Assembly (NCBI RefSeq): GCF_900100665.1
Contig: NZ_FNCS01000022.1
Span: 1-50,033 of the forward strand
Length of the DNA stretch: 50,033 bases
Direction: 5' to 3'
Origin: Pelagibacterium luteolum
GTDB lineage: Bacteria; Pseudomonadota; Alphaproteobacteria; Rhizobiales; Devosiaceae
Shown: one piece after another, positions 18,151-26,556 of the stretch
Position numbering within the stretch: the first letter of the stretch is position 1
Layout: the number at the start of each line of letters is the position of its first letter
The notes under the pieces: model-generated
The model's database searches: none
What the model was told of the DNA's origin: nothing
Seen by the model: the letters and a program-made list of their open reading frames with translations, nothing else
Position numbers and translations under genes: made by a program

Positions 18151-18521
18151 CTATATCCGTTGCTTGGCAAGAAGATAATTGTATCACATTGTTTGTCGCA
18201 CGTTGTAACGCAAAACACTAACTGCCTCGGTGGCTTTTCCTCCGAGCAATTCAACTCCCGGGCGATCTTGGTCTTGAACCCGGGCGAGTGCTGCATGCGT
18301 TTCGACGTCTCTAGGCTCCGTCTCGTTGAAGACTGGCAGACAGCAATCCGTAGCTTACGTCAGTGTCCCATTTTCGGGGATCAGCTCAGTACGCAAGCAA
18401 ACTGGTCCGGGGTAATTCTCAAAATTGCCCCCCCCGAAAAGCAAAGCTGCAACATCTTAGCGTAGACAAAAATGCTACGATATTTAGACAGTCACCCGGC
18501 CAATTGAAGGGGACTAAGTGC
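18151..18521. other. Intergenic stretch without recognisable gene
   Basis: I see no gene or clear RNA here. Base composition drops compared with the DNA to the left, and short runs such as eight C at 18428-18435 occur. No integrase remnant is recognisable. The stretch separates the tRNA fragment from the end of the SDR gene. Confidence 0.5.
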
Positions 18522-19307
18522 CTAGACACTACGAATCAGGCCACCATCGACCCGAATCTGAGTGCCCGTGACATAGCTCGCACGCTCACTCACCAAAAAT
18601 GCTACCATGTTGGCAAACTCCTCTCGTTCTCCATACCGGCCGATAGGAATAGTGGCTTTCGATGAGTTGACGATATCCTCCAGCGCCCTTCCGAGCCTCC
18701 GAGCATTCGCAGCATCAATTTGTCGAAGCCGATCGGTTGCAATCCGACCAGGCAAGACCGAGTTCACTGTGACTCCATCGCCTGCCACTTCGGCAGCCAG
18801 TGTCTTAGCGTAGCCGATAAGCGCTGACCGGAGGGCATTGGACATCCCTAGCCCCACGACTGGCTGCTGAACTCCCGAGGACACGATATTAAGAATTCGC
18901 CCCCATGCCCGCGTACGCATGGCAGGCACGACATGGCGAGTCAGCGCGAACACCGAGCCAATCATCTCTTCGAAACTTCTGCTCCATTCGTGGCCCTCCA
19001 CTTCCAGAACAGAGCCAGGCCTTGGGCCCCCGCCGTTGGCGACAAATATGTCGACATCCGTTTCGCCTGCGGGACCAAGTACCCCAAGGGCATTCTCGAT
19101 ACTCTCTCGATCGGCGAGATCGGCCAGCAGTATCGACGAGCCGTTTTCGTCCGACAATTCCTTCGCCAGCTGTTGCAAGCGATCCACATTTCGGCCACCC
19201 AAGATGACATGCGCACCTTCGGCATGAAGCTGGCGCGCCACAGCACCGCCCAATCCCCCTGTAGCGCCCATAACCAACGCCTTTTTGCCGTTCAAGCCGA
19301 GATCCAT
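18522..19307 (-). CDS. Atypical short-chain dehydrogenase/reductase lacking the Tyr-Lys pair
   Basis: This 261-residue Rossmann protein has a cofactor motif GATGGLGG (14-21), VANGGGP in place of NNAG, a serine region IVSSGVQ, and the C-terminal YVTGTQIRVDGG of SDR enzymes. Where YxxxK is expected the sequence reads SNALRSALIGYAKTL, so both the catalytic Tyr and the Lys are replaced. This resembles the beta-ketoacyl-reductase-like SDR subgroup known to have an imperfect tetrad. A ribosome site GGGAGAG precedes the ATG. It is divergent from the GntR regulator, which suggests it belongs to the same catabolic unit. Confidence 0.88.
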   Translation of the reverse strand: MDLGLNGKKALVMGATGGLGGAVARQLHAEGAHVILGGRNVDRLQQLAKELSDENGSSILLADLADRESIENALGVLGPAGETDVDIFVANGGGPRPGSVLEVEGHEWSRSFEEMIGSVFALTRHVVPAMRTRAWGRILNIVSSGVQQPVVGLGMSNALRSALIGYAKTLAAEVAGDGVTVNSVLPGRIATDRLRQIDAANARRLGRALEDIVNSSKATIPIGRYGEREEFANMVAFLVSERASYVTGTQIRVDGGLIRSV

Positions 19308-19529
19308 CTTCGCTCTCTCCCCCCACCCACAAGGTCGACATCGCAGGCTAACCTTCGCCTCAATGGCCCTCTAGGTACGTTACGCTCTTCGACAGTTAGT
19401 AGCGCACCTCCGTCCAGCCGCACATTCAATGGCCGAACTTCGCGCGACGATATCGTCCTTCCATCGCGCCGTGCCGCCACCGCGAACAGCACCAACACAG
19501 CACAGCACAGCACACACATATATACTATC

Positions 19530-19539
19530 TTGTATTCAA
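19530..19539. promoter_or_regulatory. Candidate GntR operator, TTGTATTCAA
   Basis: This near-palindrome, one mismatch from TTGTNNACAA, lies 48 bases before the GntR start codon. It overlaps a plausible -35 (TTGTAT), with TACCTT 16 bases on as -10. A second partial half site, TTGTATATGC, follows at 19542. The position in the divergent SDR-regulator interval suggests autoregulation. Related sites are at 24515, 28307 and 34966. Confidence 0.45.
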
Positions 19540-19586
19540 TTTTGTATATGCTACCTTAGAATGAGGTTTTATGCGAGAGGACGGAA

Positions 19587-20258
19587 ATGAAAACCGATGG
19601 TGAACACACCAATGCGGCCACAAAGTCAGGTCAAATTGCCGAACTCCTTCAAGAGAGAATTGCGAGCCAGATAATTGGACAAGGCACTCGGCTTCAAGAA
19701 GCCGAACTGGCCGCTGAGTTTTCATCTTCACGCACTGTCATAAGGGAAGCACTCGGTTCCCTGGAACAACGAGGACTAATTACACGGATACCCAACAGGG
19801 GCGCCATAGTAAAAAAGCTCGAGGTTGATGAAGTCGAAGAAATCTTTGAAGTTCGCGAATGGCTAGAAGCAATGCTCACCTATCGAGCTACGCTTAACGC
19901 CCCGGACGGCCACTGGCAGGCTTTTCACGGTATTTTCGATTTTGAACTCAAAAATCGCATAGCAAGTGGAGACATAAAATCCTACAATGACTGTTTGGAG
20001 CAGTTAAGGACTGAGACTCTAATCCAGTCACGCAATAAAATTGCTGTGCAATATGTTAACTTAATTCTTGACCGCGCTAGAGTTATAAAGAACAGAATCA
20101 CTCTTCTGCCTGGACGAGCCGAAGCTGGCCGGCAGATGCATGTCAGGATGCTGGAGTTCATGAATGAGCGAGATGCTGAAGGTGCCCAAGCGGTAAAGCG
20201 GGAGATCATTCGTTCGGCCCGCGCTCTATTTCAAAAATACCGTTCGCTCATCCTATGA
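19587..20258 (+). CDS. GntR-family transcriptional regulator (FCD type)
   Basis: This 223-residue regulator has an N-terminal winged helix (about 15-80) with the GntR signature: GTRLQEAELAAEF, then SSRTVIREALGSLEQRGLI and the wing IPNRGAIVKK. An all-helical FCD-like effector domain (about 85-210) follows. FCD regulators usually repress catabolic operons and are released by a small carboxylate or a pathway intermediate. It is the only regulator in the 18-35 kb island and sits divergently beside the SDR gene. GAGAGGACGG precedes the ATG. It is the best candidate to bind the four TTGTNNACAA-like sites. Confidence 0.92.
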   Translation: MKTDGEHTNAATKSGQIAELLQERIASQIIGQGTRLQEAELAAEFSSSRTVIREALGSLEQRGLITRIPNRGAIVKKLEVDEVEEIFEVREWLEAMLTYRATLNAPDGHWQAFHGIFDFELKNRIASGDIKSYNDCLEQLRTETLIQSRNKIAVQYVNLILDRARVIKNRITLLPGRAEAGRQMHVRMLEFMNERDAEGAQAVKREIIRSARALFQKYRSLIL

Positions 20259-20362
20259 ACCAAGGTTCCTGCAGACCGACGAACGATTGCTCCTCTTGAA
20301 AGCAATGGCCCCTGGAATATCCTCGGCTCATAAGGTCAAACTGCGAAGCGGCTACTCCAGTT

Positions 20363-21268
20363 TCAGGCGGGATGAAAGTTCGGAGCTGAATTTTTCCTGC
20401 CGTCTGATCTAAATATTTCTCTGATAGTAGTAATGTCTTCGTCATTGAGTCCGTATTCTGTTGCATATGAATAGAGGGAAGCGAAAAATCGAGCTGGAGA
20501 CTTTTCATAGGATGTCTCATTAGATAATTCGGCTGCCAACGAAAGGTCTTTCGCCGCCAGCGATAATCTAAAGAGGACGCTTTCGCGACTATTGCTCTGC
20601 AACCGGCTCGCGTGTTGTTCCAATGTTGCACTGCGCGCATTACCCGACATCAATGCTTGGACTAGCGGGCTGAATTCTACACTGTTGCGCTCGGCGAGCT
20701 CAAGCACCTCCGCAAGTAATGCAAGATGACCTAGGCTGAGAAGATTGTTAAGGGCCTTAACCGTGTGGCCCGCACCTAGCTTGCCAACGCGTGTGAAAGT
20801 ATCCCCCATCGCCGACAGAACCGGCATGGCACGCGTGATGACTTCACTTTCACCCCCTATAAAAAAAGATAAAGTTCCTGACTTGGCACCGGATACGCCT
20901 CGGACAACCGGCGCGTCGATGAATCCAACTTCTCTTTGAGCCAAGCGTTTCCCGATTAATCGAGTCGCAGCAGGAAGGCTGGTGGAGCAGTCGACTACAA
21001 TGCTGCTTGCCGCCATCGCCCGTCCTAGCCCCGAATCTCCCTCTATGACTGCCGAGACTTCTCGAGTGCCGGGTAGCATTAGTACTGCCAAATCGCTGCC
21101 TTGTGCGCATTCCGACAATGAACCCGTTTCATTCGCACCCGCCCTAATTAGCTCTTCAGCACCTGCTCGTCCGCGGCTAGCGAGAATACTCACGGAATGT
21201 CCAGCGCGCAGCAGATTGAGAGCCATCGGCGCACCCATACGGCCAGTTCCTATAAAGGCGACTTTCAT
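20363..21268 (-). CDS. 3-hydroxyisobutyrate dehydrogenase-family NAD(P)-dependent oxidoreductase
   Basis: This is a 301-residue beta-hydroxyacid dehydrogenase. The Rossmann motif GTGRMGAPMA is at 7-16, the substrate-binding segment DAPVVRGVSGAKSGTLSF at 118-135, and the catalytic lysine in GHTVKALNN is Lys171. Family members interconvert a 3-hydroxyacid and its semialdehyde; tartronate semialdehyde, succinic semialdehyde and sulfolactaldehyde reductases also belong here, so the substrate cannot be read from sequence alone. It lies 56 bases after tctA on the same strand and is probably the last gene of the tctCBA unit. It converges with the GntR gene. Confidence 0.9.
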   Translation of the reverse strand: MKVAFIGTGRMGAPMALNLLRAGHSVSILASRGRAGAEELIRAGANETGSLSECAQGSDLAVLMLPGTREVSAVIEGDSGLGRAMAASSIVVDCSTSLPAATRLIGKRLAQREVGFIDAPVVRGVSGAKSGTLSFFIGGESEVITRAMPVLSAMGDTFTRVGKLGAGHTVKALNNLLSLGHLALLAEVLELAERNSVEFSPLVQALMSGNARSATLEQHASRLQSNSRESVLFRLSLAAKDLSLAAELSNETSYEKSPARFFASLYSYATEYGLNDEDITTIREIFRSDGRKNSAPNFHPA

Positions 21269-21324
21269 ACAACAAACTCCATCCCGAAAGAGTTATTACC
21301 TCAACAATCTCAAATGCGCTGACT

Positions 21325-22824
21325 TCAGCTTATCGAGGCCAATGATCGTCTCCGATTACGCAAGCTGCTGAGTAATGACCAACCGACAACGCTGAGCGTG
21401 ATTGCGAAGAGCGCGACGGTTATTGGCTTGGAGACGAAAATGTCCCAGTTGCCATTGGAAACGACGAGTGCTTGGCGAAAACTTTCCTCCATGCGCCCCC
21501 CAAGAACTAGGCCGAGAAGAATTGGGGCAAGGGGAAAACCACCGGACCGCAAAAGCCAACCCGCTACGCCTAAAGCCAGCATAACCCACACATCGAAGAA
21601 ACTATTGTTGGTGCTATAGACCCCAGCCACGCTCACTACCAATATGGCAGCGGCAAGAAAAGGAAACGGGATCATAAGTATCCTAGCCCAAATTCCCACT
21701 AGAGGAAGATTCAGCACTACGAGCAGAACGTTCGCAAGATACAAACTTGCGATCAGCGTCCAAAAGAGCTCTGGTTGTTGCGCCACGAAAAGTGGTCCGG
21801 GCTGAATGCCTTGGATGATGAGTGCGCCCAATATTATCGCTGCTGGCGGGCTCCCGGGTATACCCAAGCTAAGAAGGGGAACCAGCGAGCCCGCAGCTGC
21901 CGCATTATTGGCGCTTTCTGGCGCTGCCACACCGCTCAGCGAGCCTTCGCCGATCGCTTGCTTGTTGCGTGAGAATCGCTTTTCTAGCCCATACGCCGCG
22001 AAGGCCGCCGGAGCAGACCCTGCACCAGGAAGCACACCAATTAGAAAACCCAACGGCGTCCCTCGCAGCATCGACGGAATGCAAGACAGAAGTTCATTAA
22101 ATGTTGGCAGAAGACGGCCGATTTTAGTCACTATTACTCCGGACATCTTTTGTTGCGCATTAATGAGGACCTCGCTAATTGCGAACAAGCCCATCGCTAC
22201 TGGAACTAGACCAAGACCGGAGTAAAGTTCGGGAAAGCCAAACGTCATTCTCGAGGCTCCGGACACTGGATCTGAGCCGGGTATTGTCAACAGCAATCCA
22301 AAAGTGGCCATACAAAGAGCCTTGACGATCGAACCTGTTCCCAATGCGGATACCAGCACCAGACCTAATATCAAAAGCGCAAGCGTTTCGGTGGGACCAA
22401 ACTGTAGCGCAAACGGCACGATGGTTTCGCTGAACAGCATCAGACCCAATGTACCGACCGTCCCACCCACGAAGGATGCAATTGCGGCTATGGCAAGAGC
22501 GGTCCCCGCTCTGCCACTCTTGGCTAGCTTATTGCCGTCTAGTGTTGTTGCGGCAGCACCCGGATCGCCGGGGATGTTCAGCAATATCGCCGAAATGGAA
22601 TTGCCGTATTGGGTTCCATAAAAGATACCGCAGAGCATTATCAGTGCTTGGGCCGACGAAAGGGTGTAAGTGAGAGGTAAAAGCAGTGCCATACCTGCTA
22701 ATGGTCCAAGCCCCGGCAGTACGCCAATTAGCGTTCCTAAAGTAACGCCGAGCAGGCAATATGCGAGGACACTTATATCTAGCAAGGCCGCAAAGCCGTC
22801 AAGTAAACCGAAGGTGCTTACCAT
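21325..22824 (-). CDS. tctA: Tripartite tricarboxylate transporter, large membrane subunit
   Basis: This 499-residue polytopic membrane protein is of the TctA family. It has the repeated signature GTLIGVLPGLGP near residue 30 and GVLPGAGSAPAAFAAYG in the second half, plus GTQYGNSISAILLNIPGDP. About twelve hydrophobic segments are visible, and the family-typical length is about 500. Together with TctB and the binding protein it imports a small carboxylate or another anion, driven by an ion gradient. It is 15 bases downstream of tctB. Substrate specificity depends on the binding protein. Confidence 0.95.
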   Translation of the reverse strand: MVSTFGLLDGFAALLDISVLAYCLLGVTLGTLIGVLPGLGPLAGMALLLPLTYTLSSAQALIMLCGIFYGTQYGNSISAILLNIPGDPGAAATTLDGNKLAKSGRAGTALAIAAIASFVGGTVGTLGLMLFSETIVPFALQFGPTETLALLILGLVLVSALGTGSIVKALCMATFGLLLTIPGSDPVSGASRMTFGFPELYSGLGLVPVAMGLFAISEVLINAQQKMSGVIVTKIGRLLPTFNELLSCIPSMLRGTPLGFLIGVLPGAGSAPAAFAAYGLEKRFSRNKQAIGEGSLSGVAAPESANNAAAAGSLVPLLSLGIPGSPPAAIILGALIIQGIQPGPLFVAQQPELFWTLIASLYLANVLLVVLNLPLVGIWARILMIPFPFLAAAILVVSVAGVYSTNNSFFDVWVMLALGVAGWLLRSGGFPLAPILLGLVLGGRMEESFRQALVVSNGNWDIFVSKPITVALFAITLSVVGWSLLSSLRNRRRSLASIS

Positions 22825-22839
22825 TTTCCTGTCCGTCCT

Positions 22840-23337
22840 TTATAACGGGAGCGGGACCCCTAGAAGGATATAGAATATCACGTAGGCGAAACCTGTAATG
22901 ACCGCTGAAAACAGTAACAGCGACCATTTGCGCCACGAGAAAATCAGCGCAATCGCCGTTACGAAAAAAAACGTCGAAACAACATATCCAATGCTTCTCA
23001 TAATCGGGACATAGGACACTAACAACGTTATTATCAGTAAGGGATCTACGAGATTTCTGAATTTTGGTACATTTGCAGTCTGTTTATTCTCTGAGGCTGC
23101 GGTTCTCGCCAGCGTGAGTTGTTCGAATATACTGATCGCCGCGAATACGGTCATTGAGCCACCGAACAGCAATGCGGCAAAGCCCGCACCGGGTCTCTGC
23201 ATACTTCCTACGCCGAGCGAGAGCGCTTCCGTCACGACAAAGATTCCGAGAGTGACCACTCCCAGCGCAACGCTCAGTTCCGGAACTGACGAAACCAGAC
23301 GACCGAGACGTGGACCTATTCTGTTTTCACGCGCCAT
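22840..23337 (-). CDS. tctB: Tripartite tricarboxylate transporter, small membrane subunit
   Basis: This 165-residue membrane protein has four hydrophobic segments (about 20-40, 50-72, 98-115 and 120-160), as expected for the poorly conserved TctB subunit. The call rests mainly on its place between tctC and tctA and on length and topology. The GxGAGFAALLFGG-like segment (GAGFAALLFGGSM) at the second helix agrees with the family. The spacing to the neighbouring genes (15 and 60 bases) supports one operon. Confidence 0.88.
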   Translation of the reverse strand: MARENRIGPRLGRLVSSVPELSVALGVVTLGIFVVTEALSLGVGSMQRPGAGFAALLFGGSMTVFAAISIFEQLTLARTAASENKQTANVPKFRNLVDPLLIITLLVSYVPIMRSIGYVVSTFFFVTAIALIFSWRKWSLLLFSAVITGFAYVIFYILLGVPLPL

Positions 23338-23397
23338 CTTTTCCTCGTGGCTAAGAACGGGCCAATGACTGAGTCAATGGCCCGCCCGCTCCAGTAG

Positions 23398-24387
23398 CTA
23401 CTCGTTGCTGGCAAGTATTTCGCCAAACAGTTCGAATTGCTCGTCTAAGAAGGCTATTGCGTCATCGCCAGCCAAAGCCATGTGGCCAAAGGCGAATTCA
23501 TCGAGAAAGTCCATGTATTCTTCATCCTGAGCGGCGGCAAAGAAAGCGTCGCGGAGTATCTCGAGTTCTTCCGAAGGAAGCCCTTTGGGCGCAAGGACAA
23601 CTCTAAACGCGCCCACGGGCGGAAAGTCGGTAGTGATACCGGCCTCATCATAGGTCGGAACATCCGGAATTTGAGCCATGCGTTCAGATGATCCAACAGC
23701 CAGCACTCGCACGGTTCCTGCATTCAGATGAGAATAAACTTCACCTAGGCTAACTCCGACAGACTCCACATGGTCGCCCAGAAGGGAAGTCACAGCTTCG
23801 GCCGCCCCACCTGGAAATGGCACAATATTCAGATCGAGACCCGACTGCTCTTCAAAAACACGAGCAGCGACGTGCCAAGCCCCTTGCGGAGGCGTTGTAC
23901 CGATAGTTAGCTGGCCAGGATTATTCTTCGCCCGCTCCACATAATCCTCGATCGTCTGCAATTCAGAGTCTGCTGCGACCGTAATGACGGGCGGATCGAA
24001 GTTGATAAGTCCAACTACGTCGAAATCTTCGTGAGACAAATCAGCGATGCCCAGGTGTTGTGCTGTAGCGATTGGGGTGGCAGCGGTCACAAGCGTGTAG
24101 CCGTCAGGTGCAGAGCGCATTGCCTCCATCATCCCAGGAATAGAGCCCCCCCCGGGCCGATTCTCTGGTACAATCGATACCCCGAGACCGTCCTCAGCGG
24201 CCATTGAAGCACGACGAGCCGCTTGATCGGTACCACCGCCAGCAGCAAACGGAATAATCATCGTTATTTCGTGCTCAGGAAAGCTCTGCGCACTAGCTGA
24301 TTGGGCGGCGACGATCATTGTGCACCCTACCGCCACTGCGATCAAACCTCTGGCGGGACGCAGTCCCCGTGTAATTTGCATATACAT
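23398..24387 (-). CDS. tctC: Tripartite tricarboxylate transporter binding protein (Bug family)
   Basis: This 329-residue periplasmic solute-binding protein is of the Bug/TctC family. It has a signal peptide ending ASAQS, then ITMIIPFAAGGGTDQAARR, the loop that holds the ligand carboxylate in this family. Other family segments are IGTTPPQGAWH, ALLGDHVESVG-like and FPPVGAFRVVLAPKGLP. The ATG at 24387 is preceded by GGAGGAG, 6 bases away. It is the first gene of the tctCBA-dehydrogenase unit. A candidate GntR operator lies 128 bases upstream. The ligand cannot be deduced. Confidence 0.93.
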   Translation of the reverse strand: MYMQITRGLRPARGLIAVAVGCTMIVAAQSASAQSFPEHEITMIIPFAAGGGTDQAARRASMAAEDGLGVSIVPENRPGGGSIPGMMEAMRSAPDGYTLVTAATPIATAQHLGIADLSHEDFDVVGLINFDPPVITVAADSELQTIEDYVERAKNNPGQLTIGTTPPQGAWHVAARVFEEQSGLDLNIVPFPGGAAEAVTSLLGDHVESVGVSLGEVYSHLNAGTVRVLAVGSSERMAQIPDVPTYDEAGITTDFPPVGAFRVVLAPKGLPSEELEILRDAFFAAAQDEEYMDFLDEFAFGHMALAGDDAIAFLDEQFELFGEILASNE

Positions 24388-24514
24388 TGTATTCTCCTCC
24401 TTCTCAGTGTGAAGATACTCCTGGGATCCGGCGCGTGTCGTCAGGTCAAGAGCCCTCCTTACGAAACTCATTCTAACAGAAAAAACCTTTTTGTGAACTT
24501 ATCGCGATACATTT

Positions 24515-24524
24515 TTGCATACAA
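24515..24524. promoter_or_regulatory. Candidate GntR operator, TTGCATACAA
   Basis: This lies between the tctC start and the end of the upstream gene, in an AT-rich interval. It differs from the perfect palindrome TTGTNNACAA by one base. It is placed to control tctC-tctB-tctA and the dehydrogenase. Confidence 0.45.
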
Positions 24525-24551
24525 TTTAATTTTTCCCACCTCCCGCTTAGG

Positions 24552-24923
24552 CTAGTCAGCATTCTTGCCAATTTCCTCAACAAGAATTGGCACACCGACG
24601 TTGAACGCATGTATGCCGATGAGCGACGATAGCTGGAGGCACTCCACGATCTCCTCGCGTGTCGCCCCAACTTTGAGTGCATTTTGAATGTGGCGCCGGA
24701 CACCTGGCTCATACATGTGTGTAGTAGATGCGTTAACCGCGATGAGTATTAGTTCCTTTACCTTATTGGGCAGGGGGCCCCTGGCCTGCGGCACCGAACG
24801 AAAATTAAGATAGGCCTCAAGAAAATCGGGGTCGATTTCCCTGAACGTGTCCCATAGATTATTCCAGTCCCCACTTTTGCGGTGTTCATCTGTTTTCGGG
24901 TAATTTTCTTTTGAACCGGCCAT
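24552..24923 (-). CDS. Carboxymuconolactone decarboxylase-family protein
   Basis: This 123-residue alpha-helical protein is of the CMD/AhpD-like family. The conserved block NKVKELILIAVNASTTHM is followed by YEPGVRRHIQNALKVGATRE and the region IGIHAFNVGVPIL. The redox CxxC of AhpD is absent, so it belongs to the gamma-carboxymuconolactone-decarboxylase side of the family, for which many members have no known reaction. It is 11 bases after the GMC oxidoreductase gene and so part of the ThDP enzyme-GMC-CMD transcription unit. A role acting on a small acid or lactone is inferred only from that context. Confidence 0.88.
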   Translation of the reverse strand: MAGSKENYPKTDEHRKSGDWNNLWDTFREIDPDFLEAYLNFRSVPQARGPLPNKVKELILIAVNASTTHMYEPGVRRHIQNALKVGATREEIVECLQLSSLIGIHAFNVGVPILVEEIGKNAD

Positions 24924-24934
24924 TAACTTTTACC

Positions 24935-26554
24935 TCACTTTGCGTCTTTGAGGATCATATCTGCTCCCTTTTCTCCAACCATGATTGCCGCAGCATTTGT
25001 GTTGGAGGAGGGTATTGTGGGAAATACAGAAGCATCTACTACCCGTAGATTTGTGACCCCCCGGACTCGCAGGTTTTGATCGACAACTCCATCCCCATTG
25101 GCCCCCATTCGGCAGCTTCCTACCGTGTGCCAGGCTGTCTGGCCTGTTTGCTTGGCATACTTCAGCAGCATGTCATCGCTTTCTGTTGGCAGATCAGGAG
25201 TAGTTTCCTTGACGATGACGCGTTGCATGGTAGGATTTTCGGCGATGCGGCGCACCATTCGAAGGATACGTACTGCTGTCTTAGTGTCCTCCGGATGATC
25301 AAAATAGTTGGGATCTATCGCTGGCAAAACCATGGGATCTGGATTCTTTATGTGGACGCTTCCTCTGGACTTGGGACTGAGTTGAAATCCACCAATGGTA
25401 AATCCTGAGAAAGCATCAATGCCCGCTCCCGGCGTTCTTGAGTAGCGGTCCTTTCCGCTGATCTGATAGAGACGAATCATCACGTCAGGAGCATCTAGAT
25501 CGCCATCCGATCTCGCAATCGCGTGTGCCGTGGATGAGGTACCAGCCAAAAGGCCTCGACGGAAAAGGAGATACTGTAAACCTGACTTAACTTTCACATC
25601 GATGCGACGCATTAGGTCGTTGATTGTCCGGTCAATCCGGCTGTGATAGGTGCGCCGAACTTGCAGATGGTCGCTGAGGTTCTCGCCCACCTGATCGTTC
25701 TCCACCAACGGCTCTATTCCATGCTCGGCCAGGAGTGCACCACCGCCGATTCCTGACAGCTCGAGCAGATGTGGGGACATAATCGCCCCACCGCAGAGAA
25801 TGACCTCGCATCTTGCTTCGGCGAACTTTTCTGCGCCACGGGCACGGTATTGAACGCCGGCTGCGCGTCGTCCTTCAAAAATCACTTTGGTAGCTTGACA
25901 TTCGGTCATGACGCTGAGGTTTTTCCTCCGCCGCCTTCCACTCAAGTACGCAACTGAAGTTGAGCATCGGCGACCATTGTAGGCGGTTTGCTCTAGATAC
26001 CTAACTCCCTCGTAACTACCAGCATTATAGTCCTCGGTTTCAGGTATCCCGGCATCCAAACATCCTGCGATGAACGCGTCAGAAATTTTATCGGGATCAC
26101 GATGCTTCAGATCGGAGATGCGCACAGGCCCGTCGCTCCCCCTTGTTCCGTTCGAGGAATAGGGGTTGTTTTCTAACTTTCTGAAATAGGGCAATACATC
26201 ATCGAACGACCAACCCGTCAGGCCTTCCTCTGCCCAGCTGTCAAATTGATTGGGGTCGCCCCATATGTACGCCATTCCGTTTATCGAGCTTGATCCACCA
26301 AGCACTCGACCTCGGGGACTGTAGATCTTCTGATTAGCCAGGTTTTTCTGAGGCTCACTGTAATATGGCCAGACGTATCTGTGATTGCTGAGCAGATTAC
26401 CCACACCAAGCGGTATGTGGAACCATACGTTTTTGTCTTCTTCTCCCGCTTCAAGCAGGAGAACTGAGTATCGGCCACTTTCGCTTAGCCGTGCCGCAAC
26501 AGTGGCACCCGCCGATCCGGCCCCCACGACAATAAAATCGAAGCTGTCGACCAT
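24935..26554 (-). CDS. GMC-family FAD-dependent alcohol/choline dehydrogenase-like enzyme
   Basis: This 539-residue flavoprotein starts with the FAD motif VVGAGSAGATVAARL. It contains the GMC signatures GRVLGGSSSINGM and GAIMSPHLLELSGIG. C-terminal catalytic elements are HTVGSCRMG, with the active-site His, and SSNTNAAAIM. The family oxidises primary alcohols such as choline; the isethionate dehydrogenase IseJ is also a member, which matters beside the Xsc-like enzyme. The ATG at 26554 has GGAG 8 bases upstream and begins 2 bases after the stop of the upstream gene. A TTG overlapping that stop is possible but less likely. Confidence 0.93.
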   Translation of the reverse strand: MVDSFDFIVVGAGSAGATVAARLSESGRYSVLLLEAGEEDKNVWFHIPLGVGNLLSNHRYVWPYYSEPQKNLANQKIYSPRGRVLGGSSSINGMAYIWGDPNQFDSWAEEGLTGWSFDDVLPYFRKLENNPYSSNGTRGSDGPVRISDLKHRDPDKISDAFIAGCLDAGIPETEDYNAGSYEGVRYLEQTAYNGRRCSTSVAYLSGRRRRKNLSVMTECQATKVIFEGRRAAGVQYRARGAEKFAEARCEVILCGGAIMSPHLLELSGIGGGALLAEHGIEPLVENDQVGENLSDHLQVRRTYHSRIDRTINDLMRRIDVKVKSGLQYLLFRRGLLAGTSSTAHAIARSDGDLDAPDVMIRLYQISGKDRYSRTPGAGIDAFSGFTIGGFQLSPKSRGSVHIKNPDPMVLPAIDPNYFDHPEDTKTAVRILRMVRRIAENPTMQRVIVKETTPDLPTESDDMLLKYAKQTGQTAWHTVGSCRMGANGDGVVDQNLRVRGVTNLRVVDASVFPTIPSSNTNAAAIMVGEKGADMILKDAK

Positions 26555-26556
26555 GC

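Noticed and set aside
18105-18180. A functional tRNA gene
   Set aside because: No D-arm or 5' acceptor strand; only the 3' half fits.
19488-19516. CACAG micro-repeat as a possible CRISPR or iteron
   Set aside because: Units are 5 bases with no spacers; it is simple low-complexity DNA.
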